Shown here in pieces: positions 9,163-19,738 of a stretch of DNA of 64,000 nt; position 1 is the stretch's first letter, and each line of letters opens with the position of its first letter. The DNA comes from Histomonas meleagridis (lineage: Eukaryota; Parabasalia; Tritrichomonadida; Dientamoebidae), in assembly GCA_020186115.1 (NCBI GenBank), contig WSYJ01000142.1:496001-560000 (forward strand), in the 5' to 3' direction. Below the pieces are notes generated by a model that did not search any database, was not told the DNA's origin, and was given only the letters and a program-made list of their open reading frames with translations. Made by a program: the position numbers and the translations under genes.

Positions 9163-9228
9163 ATAAATTAAAATAAATGTTTTATTTTTTTTTTTATTTA
9201 ATATTATAAAAAATATTTTTGATATTCT

Positions 9229-10278
9229 TCATTTATATTTACAAAGTCGAGGGAATTTTGCATCTGGGATATAAAAATGAATTCTTTCATCTTTTAAATT
9301 AAATATTGTTTTACATTTATTAATAATATCTTCAATGTTTTTCCCATGATGATGTAAAAAAACAACTTTATTAAGTGGTGCATGAAATTCTTTACAGATT
9401 GTCGAATTTTTTGAAATTTTTGGTGTTGAACATGTTTTTTAAATCTTTAAAATCTTCATTCATTAAACGTTTTAAATCATTTTGATCAAATGGATGACCT
9501 AAAAAAATATGTTGAAGTTGCATTAACTATACTAATATTTAAATAATTTAAAAATTCATTATGACAAATATCTTCATTTAAAATACAATTTTGAATAATT
9601 CTTTCATAAATAGGAAGTATTAATTCTATCGATTTCCTTGAATAAAGATAACCTGAACCACCTTGAAGAAAACCTAATGTATTATAATTTTGAATACAAT
9701 TCCCTAGAATTATTGGTTGTGAAAGTGGATCATATTTTTCTTCTATCATTGAATAAAATGAATTTAAAAGTCGAAGATTAATAACATTATCATCTGTTCC
9801 TCGATGAACCCATCGATATTTCGTTTCATAATAAAAATATCTTAACCCAAAATATGACTTGCGAAAAATATCTATATCTTTTAAACTATATGAATATCGA
9901 TCTTTAATAATTGGTTTAATATTACTGACAACTTTATTATAAAATTTCGTTGGCTTAAGATTTAAGATATCATTTCCATTTCGTTGTGTTGTAAGATTAT
10001 TATCTTTCCAATCAATATAAATCCCTTTATAACCATACATTTGATTTAATTCATTGACAAAAAAATTTCGACATCTTCCTCGGTTTTTCACTATTTGGCA
10101 TCGTAATAATAATAAATATGATTTTATTTCCTTCAGTTTTGTTCTTATTAAAATTATATTTAATATCAATTTCTTCATATTGACATTTAATCTTCTTCAT
10201 TGAAATCAAATGAATTACAAAAAATGTGAACAAATATATAATATAAACAAGAAATGAATTCGTTATTGTATACATCAT
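9229..10278 (-). pseudogene. Fringe-like (GT31-type) glycosyltransferase, three frameshifts
   Basis: Read on the minus strand, four pieces in changing frames make one type II Golgi-type glycosyltransferase. 10278 to about 10060 gives a cytosolic stub, one TM and a lysine-rich stem. About 10060 to 9510 carries RWVHRGTDDNVIN (a DxD-like metal site) and FLQGGSGYLYSRKS (the GG-G acceptor-site block of Fringe/C1GALT-type enzymes). About 9507 to 9435 gives LGHPFDQNDLKRLMNED. About 9435 to 9229 gives FHAPLNKVVFLHHHGKN. The frame changes fall at or near A7 at 10059-10065, A7 at 9501-9507 and the T6 run near 9435-9440. Either a decayed gene or an intact gene misassembled at homopolymers; no motif in it is lost. 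Confidence 0.65.
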
Positions 10279-10803
10279 TAAAGAATTATTTATACAAGCA
10301 AAACTTTCATAAGTTTTTTAAAACCAAATATTTTAATAATATTTCTAATTTTTATTTCATTCTTATCTATATTGTTTTAATTGTAAATAGAAATTTAAAA
10401 TCTCAAAAATGATATTATTAAAATTAAATCAAAGATATTTTTAGTTGATGCTCTCTGCATAACACCTTTAAAAATTAATACACTTTTAATAATTAAATTG
10501 TAATATTATACTATTAAGACTTACATAAATATATAAAAAATAAGTTTCACTTCTTTTGTTATTTCATTTTAATACTGACTTTGATCTAGATTTTTACCCT
10601 AATTTTGGTGTTTTATAGCAATTGTTTAATAACCAACTGAAGAAGATATAAATATAATTGAATATAATCTCAAGTGGCACATGAAATATCCAAATTATAT
10701 TGATGAGTTTTTACAGCTTTTTCCTCTTCTTAATGCATTGAACAAAAAATTCGAATTTTTCAATTATTTTTAAAATATCAAAATGAACATTTCTATAATT
10801 TAC
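10279..10803. other. Intergenic, AT-rich
   Basis: No gene supported. A 30-codon ATG frame near 10680-10772 has protein-like composition but no match I can name. Confidence 0.4.
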
Positions 10804-11484
10804 TTAAAACATGTTTGTTGATGAACGATTTGCTCTGTGTTTCTTCTTTTCAGGATCAGAAATTTCACCTGAATTCACTCTTGTCATTCCCGGTCTTGCC
10901 CTAAGAATCGGTATTTCGTGAGAAGAGTTCCTGAGTTTGTTTTGCAATTGTTGATATGTTTCACTGTTTGCAGAAATTAATATGTCAATTTGTTTTTGGA
11001 GAATCGAAAGATTTTCTTCATATTTTTCCTTCCGTTTTTTAACATTACTTTCTAATTGATATAGTATTTGATTGGCTTCTTCAGGTTGAATTTTGGTCGT
11101 ATTAATCTTTTCTAATTTTATATCAAAATCTTGAATATCTTTTTGGAATGAGGGAATTATCTGATTTTCATAAACAGCTAGTGACGATAATAATTTTTCT
11201 TTTTCTTTTTGAACACTTTGATGTTTTTCATCCAACATTATTTTTATCTTTTCTTCTTCATTTTGAATTTCGGCAGACATTTGTGCATTAGATGCTTTTA
11301 CGTGTTGTAATTTTTTGTTGAGTTTCTTGATTAATCGTTCTTCATTTTGTTCAATCTTTTGCTCAATTTTTTGAATTTCTATTTCAAGTAAACTAAGTTC
11401 AGCCTTGAGGTCTTCTTTCTTTTTTGTTTCTTCAATAAGGATTGCTTCAAGTGCTTCGATGTTTAATTCCTCCAAGCTTTCCAT
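10804..11484 (-). CDS. Coiled-coil protein with basic Ser/Asn-rich tail, 226 aa
   Basis: Residues 1-175 are continuous heptads. The last 40 residues (from IPILRARPGMTR) are basic, with serine and asparagine, and could be a docking or phosphorylated tail. There is no enzymatic motif. The start is an ATG with no competing upstream ATG in frame. Such proteins are abundant in trichomonads, in the cytoskeleton and at vesicle tethers. The family is not recognised. Confidence 0.7.
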   Translation of the reverse strand: MESLEELNIEALEAILIEETKKKEDLKAELSLLEIEIQKIEQKIEQNEERLIKKLNKKLQHVKASNAQMSAEIQNEEEKIKIMLDEKHQSVQKEKEKLLSSLAVYENQIIPSFQKDIQDFDIKLEKINTTKIQPEEANQILYQLESNVKKRKEKYEENLSILQKQIDILISANSETYQQLQNKLRNSSHEIPILRARPGMTRVNSGEISDPEKKKHRANRSSTNMF

Positions 11485-12729
11485 GATTTATCTAAACAAC
11501 TTTTTGAAAGTTTACATTCCAACTTTTTAAATACCAGTTGTGTGCATTTAACGGAAAAAAAGGAAAATGTGTCAGGATCGAAGTTCTCTCACAAATTGTA
11601 ATATAAATTAACATGTATATCCCTACATTATAGTATATCGTATCTGAATTATTGCATATGGTTCAAAATCAATTTTGGAACAAGAAATTCATATTCTAAT
11701 ATGAGAAATTTATTAACTTTTTGAATTATTAAAAATGTAATATAGTGAAAATCAAAAAGTAAGTTATGGGCAAAATATTATGTTTCTGCCAAAACGAATT
11801 TACCCATTCGCAAAACCCCGCGAATCCCCCTGAAAAAATTGATAACGATTGACTTAAAAGTGCTGAATAACCGATTAAAGTGTGCAAATCACTCTGGAAA
11901 AATTTTTTTAAAAATTGAAGCTGTACATCTTAAAATAAAAATCTGATTAATAAATAATTCCCTTCATTAAATTTTATAAAAACTTTAAAGACAGATTTTT
12001 TTATATTTTTTTTCCTTCATAAAATAAAGTTAAAATTAGAAATTTTTTTGAAAATTGTCCATTGAATTGTTTATAAATAAACAACCTTTTGATTTTGCGA
12101 TTGCTTTGATATCCATTGAGAAAATTAATTTTTTAAAATTAACAATTTCCCTTTATTTATCCAAGCATATCCTCTTCAAGTTCTATTTTGTATGTTATTA
12201 AGCTTTACAATTTTCGCGTTTATGCCCAAATTTATTGTAGGAGATCGGATGATGTTACTTTTTTTGCTGCTTATGCCAAATTTTAAAATAAACATTTGAA
12301 ATTAGTTTGACAGGGTAAATTGGCACATTTTTTCATACAATTTTTAACAAATACATTCAAAATTAGCACCTCTTCAAAAGAATTTTATTTTTTTGTTTTT
12401 ATGAACACCTCAAAAATAATTATTTATGTGGGATCACAACAAAATTGTTCTATAAACCAAAAGCTTGTTATTACCTGATTTTAAACATGAATGATTTCAA
12501 ATAAGAGGATCAATCTCTTCTAATTTTTAACGTTCTAAAAAAAAAATATTAAAACTTACATCAATTTTTAGCAAAAAAATACCTTTGAATTAGACAAAAA
12601 AAAAAGAAATCCCAAAGAAGTTAATACGATGAAGAAAAATGATATGGATCTGAATTTGTTCCACCCTGGTCAAATCAAAAAGTGGATTTATTCAATTTTT
12701 GAATTCACCGCTAACGTTCAAACCAGAAT
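11485..12729. other. Long intergenic region
   Basis: About 1.2 kb without a supported gene. It contains a perfect short hairpin, ATTCGC-N8-GCGAAT, near 11808-11827. I looked for tRNA T-arm and snRNA signatures and saw none. The last 20 bp hold the promoter motif of the next gene. Confidence 0.4.
12712..12720 (+). promoter_or_regulatory. TAACGTTCA motif, 10 bp before ATG
   Basis: A Myb-type AACG core fused to an initiator-like TTCA, the same arrangement as at 2484-2493. Confidence 0.45.
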
Positions 12730-13740
12730 ATGTTGGTCTTTCTTTTCGCACATATTTTTGCAGAGACAGATCGTCGTCTTGATCCTTTCCAATTTAACCT
12801 TTGTGTTTGGGATCTTGAAGGTATTGATCCTACGTTTGAAGATGTTACTAATTCAATACTAACAGATCCACGTGAGCTAGAAGAAGGACAAATTGCATCT
12901 ACCATGTACTCTCAACTTTCCACATGTGATATGTTTGTTTTACCAGGTCTTCGAAATCACACCACTGCTAAGAATTTAATTAAAAAAATGGAAGAAAAAG
13001 AATTCAGTGGGTTTACGGCCTATCCCACCAGTGGTCGTTATGATTCTACACTTCTTTCTCGCATTGATTTAGAAAACACCACTGATTTCAAACCAAATGA
13101 ATTTGAATATCCCATTCCAAATTCCAAATGTAACTTCACAGGAACAGGCCATGCAATGATGAACATGTCCTTCTATGGGACATTACATTTCCATGATCCC
13201 ACACCACTTTCACATGTATTTTCGGTCAGACTTAAAACCGGAAACACTCCCGAAAACTGTGCATTTAGAGAGGCACAGGCCGACCTCATTTGCAAGAAGG
13301 TCAAAGAGATTGACAGCAGCAACTTTATTTTTGTTGCTGGAAGTTTCGAAGCTTCATCAGATGATCCATATTATGAAGTTTTGACAAACTGCGGCCTTAC
13401 TGATGTAAAGTATCTTGCGAAGGATCCATACACACGAGTCAACAAAACAAGTTCTGAAAAATTGTATTATGATACAGTATTTGTAAATGATGCAATTAAG
13501 AACGATAAAAGACTAGATACACTAAAAATTAAAAATGAAGCCGAAGTTGTCCTCCCATCAACATCATATTACACTTATCCACTCACTTTGTACACAAGAC
13601 TGCGATTGACGAAGAAATGGAAGACATTTGAAATCTCTTATGCACTTTGCATATTCCTCGCTGATGCAGGGTTCTTTACATGGCTTATGTTCTTCTCAAG
13701 AGAAAGGAAGGAAAGCGATTATCAACAAATTGGTGAATAA
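12730..13740 (+). CDS. Type I membrane protein with a degenerate endonuclease/exonuclease/phosphatase fold
   Basis: 336 residues: signal peptide (MLVFLFAHIFA), lumenal or extracellular domain, one C-terminal TM (about residues 302-322) and a short tail with YQQI, a Yxx-phi sorting motif. The ectodomain keeps the order of the EEP fold: FNLCVWDLEG, VLPGLRN, GRYDSTLLSRID, LHFHDPTPLSHVFSVRL, FVAGSFEASSDD, YDTVFVND. The catalytic hallmarks are replaced: the QE pair by PG, GDFN by GSFE, and there is no final SDH. It is therefore probably a catalytically dead relative used as a binding or surface domain. Several NxT/S glycosylation sites are visible. The stop overlaps TAAAA. Confidence 0.65.
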   Translation: MLVFLFAHIFAETDRRLDPFQFNLCVWDLEGIDPTFEDVTNSILTDPRELEEGQIASTMYSQLSTCDMFVLPGLRNHTTAKNLIKKMEEKEFSGFTAYPTSGRYDSTLLSRIDLENTTDFKPNEFEYPIPNSKCNFTGTGHAMMNMSFYGTLHFHDPTPLSHVFSVRLKTGNTPENCAFREAQADLICKKVKEIDSSNFIFVAGSFEASSDDPYYEVLTNCGLTDVKYLAKDPYTRVNKTSSEKLYYDTVFVNDAIKNDKRLDTLKIKNEAEVVLPSTSYYTYPLTLYTRLRLTKKWKTFEISYALCIFLADAGFFTWLMFFSRERKESDYQQIGE

Positions 13741-13769
13741 AACATTTAAATCATATTATTAGTATTATA

Positions 13770-14012
13770 TTAACTTGACGAGTCTTCAACTTCGGCAAGC
13801 ATTCGGTCAATGGCGGCTTCATCAAAGGAGCCTGAGCTGGAAGTGTCACTGATTGTGGCCATTTGCATATCTGTGGTATTAAGAAAGGGAATCGTTTGGA
13901 TCTCAGAATGTATGTCTGGAGTAGCAATCGGATGCGGAGCTTCATCGTTTTGGGTCACGAAAACGGGTTGTTCATCATCATGTTGGCCTGGGAAAGAGCA
14001 GCAAATTCCCAT
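13770..14012 (-). CDS. 80-aa acidic protein with dual-acylation N-terminus
   Basis: The N-terminus MGICCSF has Gly2 for myristoylation and Cys4/Cys5 for palmitoylation, a standard membrane anchor. The rest is acidic and probably disordered up to a short predicted helix FDEAAIDRMLAEVED. It recalls the layout of lysosomal scaffold LAMTOR1 (anchor, disordered link, helices) but is half as long, so I do not assign it. It converges with the 12730 gene, only 29 bp between stops. The acylation signal and clean ATG argue that it is real. Confidence 0.6.
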   Translation of the reverse strand: MGICCSFPGQHDDEQPVFVTQNDEAPHPIATPDIHSEIQTIPFLNTTDMQMATISDTSSSGSFDEAAIDRMLAEVEDSSS

Positions 14013-14217
14013 TGAAAAAGAAGGTTATTTTGAATCGGTCAATTACAAAAAGTGCTCATAATGGCACCACTGCCACTTTTGATAAACTGTTTATAACAAC
14101 CAAAAAATCAAATTCTCATTCGAAAAGAATATCCAACTTATCAGTACACACACAGACACATTTTGATTCGCTTTCTTTAATATGTTCAAAAACAAAATTA
14201 TTGTAATTGGTTTTATT

Positions 14218-15507
14218 TTATCCATAAAATGATACGTCACCAGCCTCATTTCCAATTGCTAAAATATTATATGTGTTATCAAATGACAATGAAGTGATTT
14301 TGTATCCATTATTTACTTGAGGCGGGAAATATCTTTCGTAAACCTTTGTACCATCTTCGACAGAAAACATAAAAATCCATTGATCAAATTGTAGTTGTGT
14401 ACACACTATTAAAAAGTTTTGATCTTTAGCAATTCCAACAGGGAAATTATCCAATAATTTCCCCTCAACAGAAATCGAGAACAAGTATTCACCCAAGAAA
14501 GAGAACACTTTAAATTCTCCGTTCCAATAAATTATCATTTTTTTTGCCTTATATAAGAATATGAAATCCGATACGTTTAAAGATGAACTATTTGGAATAT
14601 ATGAATATGCGCCATTACTTAGGTCAACTACGCATACATTGTTATCTTTTTCTTTGAATATAATACTTAATTCGAACCTATCTACAAATTCCACGTAGAA
14701 ACTATTGTTCACTTTAATAACTGAATTCATTGATTCTTGATTATTACCTATGAATGTTAAACCAATTTCATTAATGCCCAAATTTTTTATTATTAATAAT
14801 GCGCCAGGAGTCATTTTTAAATCCCAAATTCCACCACTCCCAAATTCATATAAACATATATAATTCGATAATTCATAAATTCGATATTTCCCTTTTCGAC
14901 CTTCGAATATAATTGTTCGATTATTAATGGAATCAAATTCTATAAAACCTGGATATACGATGTCATCATTAACAAATAGATTTGTGCAATTATTTAAATC
15001 ATTAACTTGATATGAATAACAATGTAATGCACTATAATCATCGATTTGTGATACACTAACTTTAATAATCTCTTGTCGTATTGTGTTGTAATATATCGAT
15101 CGAATAACTTCGCCAATGATGTTGTTTAAAAAACATATGAACGTGTTCGTGATCGTGTTAAATACACCTGCAAGTCCACTGTTGGTGCGAACGATTGTGT
15201 ATTGTTCTGTTTGTGTAATTTCGCATATTTTAGACCTGCGTAAAAAATTGAGGGTTTGTGGTAATTGTAATGTGTCAGTATGATTCCACATGTCAGAATT
15301 GGATATCTTAGATATATGTGATATCATCATTTCATTTTGATTATTTCGAAGTGTAATGACTTTGTTGGTTGCAAACTCGCTGGCTAAAAGCCGACGCTTT
15401 TGTTGCAAAAAACATGAGTTCATTTTGATTTCTCCGAATGAACAATCGACCATTGCACACATGAAATTTAAGACTATATGATATGCTTGTAAAGTATTCA
15501 ATTGCAT
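14218..15507 (-). CDS. Beta-propeller (WD40-like) protein, 429 aa
   Basis: Strand-rich sequence with repeated blade-like units (for example KYRIYELSNYICLYEFGSG and EFKVFSFLGEYLFSISVEG) and a final unit, LSFDNTYNILAIGNEAGDVSFYG, of the WD40 type. Blades lack consistent WD and GH residues, as is usual in divergent propellers. The ATG at 15507 is the first in frame; the frame extends 13 codons upstream without an ATG. A later ATG at residue 29 (15423) is possible. Upstream on the coding strand is TAAACGTAC. The stop reads TAAAA. Function unknown; propellers act mainly as binding platforms. Confidence 0.7.
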   Translation of the reverse strand: MQLNTLQAYHIVLNFMCAMVDCSFGEIKMNSCFLQQKRRLLASEFATNKVITLRNNQNEMMISHISKISNSDMWNHTDTLQLPQTLNFLRRSKICEITQTEQYTIVRTNSGLAGVFNTITNTFICFLNNIIGEVIRSIYYNTIRQEIIKVSVSQIDDYSALHCYSYQVNDLNNCTNLFVNDDIVYPGFIEFDSINNRTIIFEGRKGKYRIYELSNYICLYEFGSGGIWDLKMTPGALLIIKNLGINEIGLTFIGNNQESMNSVIKVNNSFYVEFVDRFELSIIFKEKDNNVCVVDLSNGAYSYIPNSSSLNVSDFIFLYKAKKMIIYWNGEFKVFSFLGEYLFSISVEGKLLDNFPVGIAKDQNFLIVCTQLQFDQWIFMFSVEDGTKVYERYFPPQVNNGYKITSLSFDNTYNILAIGNEAGDVSFYG

Positions 15508-16057
15508 TTGGCATTTTGGTATTTGTATGAAAATATTCAATGGCAAATTACAAAAAGTGTACGTTTATTAATTATTTCTCTCAAATTTTTTGTGAGATTG
15601 TTGACCAAATATAAACTGAAATCAATGGATAAAGTGAAGTGTTTTATCTCTGCTAAAAATCATTCATTAATTACTGCTAATTCATAAGAATTTAGAATAA
15701 TTTGAGTAAAATCAGCATAACCAAATATAGGGTTACAATAAGATATAATTTCTCGAAGATAAATATACAAATAATAGGCATTTTGGTGTTATTTGAAAAC
15801 TTCTATTGAAGTTTATTATTTAGTAATTAAATTTGTGTTTTTTGAAACGAACATAAAATATTTATGTTAATGTGCAAAAGTTGCCAAATCACTATAATTC
15901 TTATTACACATAATAAGCTTTGAGACAAGATGTCAAGAGATTGCACCAAAAAATTTACCAAATTCAAGTAATTTTTGTTCGGTATGAATTTGAATAAATT
16001 CAATATAAAAACATTACAAAAGTATTTTTTGATATACACAAAAAAGTAAACACAATT
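15508..16057. other. Intergenic
   Basis: No supported gene. A 70-codon minus-strand frame (15827-16039) is just an AT-rich open stretch. Confidence 0.4.
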
Positions 16058-17278
16058 TCACTTTTTATTATTTCTTACTGTTTCATCGAACATCACAGCA
16101 CATTCGAGTGCTTCCACTGTATTTATTGCCGCTAATGTTGAGATAGCGCTTGACAATTTCGTTGGCTCGTTTTGCCATATGACTACAGCCATCACTGCGA
16201 TTTTCATCAGCATTCCGTTGGCGTCGATTCCTTTCATCATTTTCCTCATTTCTCCAATTATGTCACCAAATACTGCGCCTTCAATTAACATTTTCCGACA
16301 CTTATCTAATACTATTGAAGTTTGGTATTCTTTGATCATGTTCGTAAGTTCAATTTGTTCAGTGTTCGTTGACTTCAAAAGTTTATCCATCGACGTTTGA
16401 AGCTGCTGTGGATTACCGCCCGGAAGCTTAAGACTAAGTTTAAGAATGGAATCGACAAAGAATTGGAACTCGTTTTGCGTAATAATAATTTGATGTGATT
16501 CGAAATATTTTGTTACATGTGAAAGAACTAAAAGTGACAAATCAATGAAAGAAGATGGTGTATGTTCGGTGGAATTTAGCATACAAATGAAAGAAGTGTC
16601 AGTGATGTTAATGGTTGCATTGCTTTTAATAACTGATGATAAATATGTGTTGACTAGATAATCCCAAAAATACTTTGTAAAGTCGGAAATGAGGTCAAAG
16701 GTCTTGAGGATATTTATGTTTGGACCTAAGTTTGTAAAAGAAAATCCGTTTTCATTGATTGAAAGAAATGAATTATACTCAGAACGAATTTGATTTGTAC
16801 AATTTGTTACTATATCGGTGTAAGTGGAACTTAAAGTTAAGAGATCGGATTTTTGCTTGAATTGAGGTAAAAGTGGTAATATTGAATTGAAATCATTTTG
16901 CTTGATATAATCATTGATTTGTTTATGAAGTGATATAAACTTAGAAAGCTCACGATAAACAATTAGTTTCTGTTTCTCAGATTCAAGTTTTGCTTGTTTT
17001 TCATTAATTTGAGATTGAATATCTTGTGCTTTAGTATGTATATCGCTCAATGAGTTTTTAAACTCTGAAACTTCTTTTTTGAGGCTAGTTTCATTGGTAT
17101 ATAATTTTTCTGTTTCATTTGCAATTTTTACTAGAGATTCTTTTTGTGAAAAAATAGCTTCTTCGATTGCGCCCACTTGCTTTAAACATATCTCAGAATT
17201 CTTTTCTTGTAATTCCAGTATGTCATTTTTTGTAAGTTTTTCCTTGTTTTTAGTGAGTAATTTAATTTGCTCACACAT
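16058..17278 (-). CDS. Coiled coil plus helical rod, possible vesicle-tether subunit
   Basis: 406 residues. Residues 1-115 are a long coiled coil, then an all-helical body with no TM. The start of the body (YRELSKFISLHKQINDYIKQND) and helix-bundle character resemble N-terminal parts of CATCHR tethering subunits (ZW10, COG, Dsl1, exocyst), but I cannot name an orthologue. It starts at an ATG; the stop overlaps TAAAAA. The overall helical prediction is secure; the tether idea is inference. Confidence 0.7.
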   Translation of the reverse strand: MCEQIKLLTKNKEKLTKNDILELQEKNSEICLKQVGAIEEAIFSQKESLVKIANETEKLYTNETSLKKEVSEFKNSLSDIHTKAQDIQSQINEKQAKLESEKQKLIVYRELSKFISLHKQINDYIKQNDFNSILPLLPQFKQKSDLLTLSSTYTDIVTNCTNQIRSEYNSFLSINENGFSFTNLGPNINILKTFDLISDFTKYFWDYLVNTYLSSVIKSNATINITDTSFICMLNSTEHTPSSFIDLSLLVLSHVTKYFESHQIIITQNEFQFFVDSILKLSLKLPGGNPQQLQTSMDKLLKSTNTEQIELTNMIKEYQTSIVLDKCRKMLIEGAVFGDIIGEMRKMMKGIDANGMLMKIAVMAVVIWQNEPTKLSSAISTLAAINTVEALECAVMFDETVRNNKK

Positions 17279-17648
17279 TTTTTTGGCATAAATAAATTAT
17301 TTGAAATATTTTCGACACAAAAATAAAAAAAAAATAAAAAAATAAAAAAAAATCTCAAAAGCTCAACAAATTCTTTTATTCTTCCTTTTTAACAACTAAA
17401 AAGAAAAAATTGTCACCAGCTTTTGTTTTAAAAAATAGAGTCTCAATTGCTAAAATTAATTTCGTATTAATTATTTTCTATAAGATATAAAATTATATCA
17501 ATTCCCATTTCTTAATGAATTTAATTTCTGTTTTCTTTGTATTTTGATGATATTTAGATAAAAAAAACAATTTTTTTTATACAAAGACAAAAAATTGCAC
17601 CGTTTTTTATGCCAAAAAAATTTCAAAACTTTTGCAAATTGTCTAAAA
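17279..17648. other. Intergenic with A/T homopolymers
   Basis: Very AT-rich. CACCGTTTTTT near 17599 is a weak Myb-like core before the next gene. The frame upstream of 17649 is open for 18 codons but lacks an ATG. Confidence 0.4.
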
Positions 17649-19388
17649 ATGGATGAACCTCAGCGGGTTCAGGAATTCCTTGAAGAATTTAGATTTAACA
17701 ATGAAAATCGCAAAATTTACTGCTATGGAATTGGACGTCATACTACGCTTGCACCATTTTTGTTTGAATATCCTATTCGTTCCTCAGCGCCACTTCTTCT
17801 CCGTGGTATATCACCTTTCAGCAACTTTGAAGTTGCCAGTTCCAACACATTTAAGAACTTCACTATTTATCATGAAGATCTTAATTCTGATGGATATTCC
17901 ACCTCATTAATCTCGATGTTCTATTGTTATGCCGACATGCATACCAAGCGTATTTCACCTCATTCTTTTTCATGTACTTTATGTCAACAAACTGGGAGTA
18001 AGAACCATATCATATCTCATATTCTCAAAGATCATCAAGACCAAATCAAAAAACAACTTGAGCCATATGTAGATTATGTTAGTGATGACAAAGAATTCCT
18101 CAAAGGAATGTTAACCAAACTTCAGTTCGATGCAATAATTAAACGTTCGTCGAAGCCACAATTTGAGCTGCATTCGATTATGGGCAACACGACAGCGCCA
18201 TCGCTCGATACGCTGGAGACCGATACGGACTCGTATGAAGAAGACGATATCGAATTTGAAAGCGACGACGATGACGACATCGGCAGTTATTTGGGGCCAC
18301 AAAGCACAAACGTTAGCAAACGCAAATCGCCAATTGAACTTCTTTATAAGTCAGAAGTATCACCAGCGTTAACTTTATTTGCGAAAGCGCATGATCCAAA
18401 TTATCATTCATTCTATGAGCCGACGACATTAGACCCATTTCCAGTGACAATGTCATCAAGTCAAATTATACATCCATACGTGGATTCATATTTACAATAT
18501 AATGATACGTTTCATGGCGATGTTTCTTTGCTTGATTCATTTCCTGAAGAAGAAGAAACGAAGCCGAAGCAAACGAAGCCGAAACCACCAGAAACAGTTT
18601 CATATATTAATATCATTCCACAGAATTTAAGGGACAAAATCATTTCGAACATCGCAAAACAATTAATTACAAGTTATGCAACAAATAATTGTGGACAAAA
18701 CGTACGATCGATATTTCAAGTAAAGAAGAAACAAATACAAAAACAATTAAGAGAAGAAAAAGCTCAACGACAAAGAAATGAAGAAAAGCAAAGATTAATG
18801 GCTATGCGAGAAAGAAGAAAAGTGAAAGTCGAACAAATGTCCGAAAAACTTTCGAATACAATTGTTAATATATATATACGGAATGTAATTAAAAATATAT
18901 ATTTGGAAGAAGTTGAAGCTGAAGATAAAAATGAAAATGAGCCGAATGAAGAAATAACAAATCAATTGAACACTGAATATAGTAATGTTGTTGTAGTATC
19001 GAATTTAGTATTACAACATCAATTAAATCCAACATTTCTATCTAAGGCTTTTGGTAACTTAAATTTCCAACTTGAAGGTGAAAGCGAACGTAAAATTAGG
19101 TTCAGATGTTGTGGTAATCATGTTCAAGCTTTGTTATTTTTGGCTTCTTATGAAGAAGTTAAAAAGGCTCTCGCTTCAAACCCAGTAATGATTGAATATT
19201 CTCAAGCGTATTTATCGAGATATGAGGAAAATAATGATGACGGAATGATGTTATTTACAGGACAACAAGTGAAAATGTTGTCTGTGAAAAATCCAGAATC
19301 GATAGAAAATGATGGCGGCTCTTCTGAATTAACAAAGATAAATCCTTGTATGGATTTAGATTTGATCAATGATGGTTTGGAATGTTGA
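17649..19388 (+). CDS. Acidic zinc-finger protein, 579 aa, unknown
   Basis: The ATG at 17649 (MDEPQRVQEF) is the first in frame. A C2H2 finger sits at about residues 118-138 (CTLC, then H and H five apart: HIISHILKDH). An Asp/Glu tract (about residues 190-215) follows, then a Lys/Arg/Glu/Gln helix (about 360-420) and a compact C-terminal domain (about 455-560). The acidic tract, single finger and charged helix are typical of nuclear proteins such as chromatin or RNA-processing factors; no family is recognised. Bases 18160-18320 are noticeably richer in G+C and CpG than the surroundings. Confidence 0.75.
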   Translation: MDEPQRVQEFLEEFRFNNENRKIYCYGIGRHTTLAPFLFEYPIRSSAPLLLRGISPFSNFEVASSNTFKNFTIYHEDLNSDGYSTSLISMFYCYADMHTKRISPHSFSCTLCQQTGSKNHIISHILKDHQDQIKKQLEPYVDYVSDDKEFLKGMLTKLQFDAIIKRSSKPQFELHSIMGNTTAPSLDTLETDTDSYEEDDIEFESDDDDDIGSYLGPQSTNVSKRKSPIELLYKSEVSPALTLFAKAHDPNYHSFYEPTTLDPFPVTMSSSQIIHPYVDSYLQYNDTFHGDVSLLDSFPEEEETKPKQTKPKPPETVSYINIIPQNLRDKIISNIAKQLITSYATNNCGQNVRSIFQVKKKQIQKQLREEKAQRQRNEEKQRLMAMRERRKVKVEQMSEKLSNTIVNIYIRNVIKNIYLEEVEAEDKNENEPNEEITNQLNTEYSNVVVVSNLVLQHQLNPTFLSKAFGNLNFQLEGESERKIRFRCCGNHVQALLFLASYEEVKKALASNPVMIEYSQAYLSRYEENNDDGMMLFTGQQVKMLSVKNPESIENDGGSSELTKINPCMDLDLINDGLEC

Positions 19389-19447
19389 TTTTGTATTTAT
19401 CATATATATATATATATATATAATATAAAATAAAATGTTTGATTTAT

Positions 19448-19738
19448 TCATGAATTAGAATAGTTGATAAGTTTTGAATATTCTTTGTCTAATTGTTTTA
19501 TATATTTTTTGATGTTTCGAAGCTCAATAAGAAGTTGTGAATGACTGATAAAGTTGTTTTTATGATTCTTAGTTTTGGGTTTTTGTTCTCCGGAAATATG
19601 CTCAACAAGTTGCGATGAAGTAGGACTTGAAAGTTCTTCTTCTATCATAAAATCGTTTTCATTGTCCATTTCTATTGCCTCAATGGTTTGAAGAAGTCTC
19701 AGAGATGCATTATTCGGTGTTAAAAATGGTTTCTCCAT
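19448..19738 (-). CDS. Small hypothetical protein, 96 aa
   Basis: ATG start. The acidic N-terminal half with serine is followed by a short coiled coil (SHSQLLIELRNIKKYIKQLDKEY). It converges with the zinc-finger gene, 59 bp away. No family is recognised. Base composition is that of coding DNA here, and the plus-strand frame across it looks like a shadow. Confidence 0.5.
   Translation of the reverse strand: MEKPFLTPNNASLRLLQTIEAIEMDNENDFMIEEELSSPTSSQLVEHISGEQKPKTKNHKNNFISHSQLLIELRNIKKYIKQLDKEYSKLINYSNS

Noticed and set aside
10680-10772. 30-codon ATG frame MKYPNYIDEF...
   Set aside because: Too short to support; possibly a relic of a longer gene start.
11808-11827. Perfect 6-bp hairpin as an RNA gene or terminator
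   Set aside because: Too short, no flanking conserved elements; expected by chance in this much AT-rich DNA.
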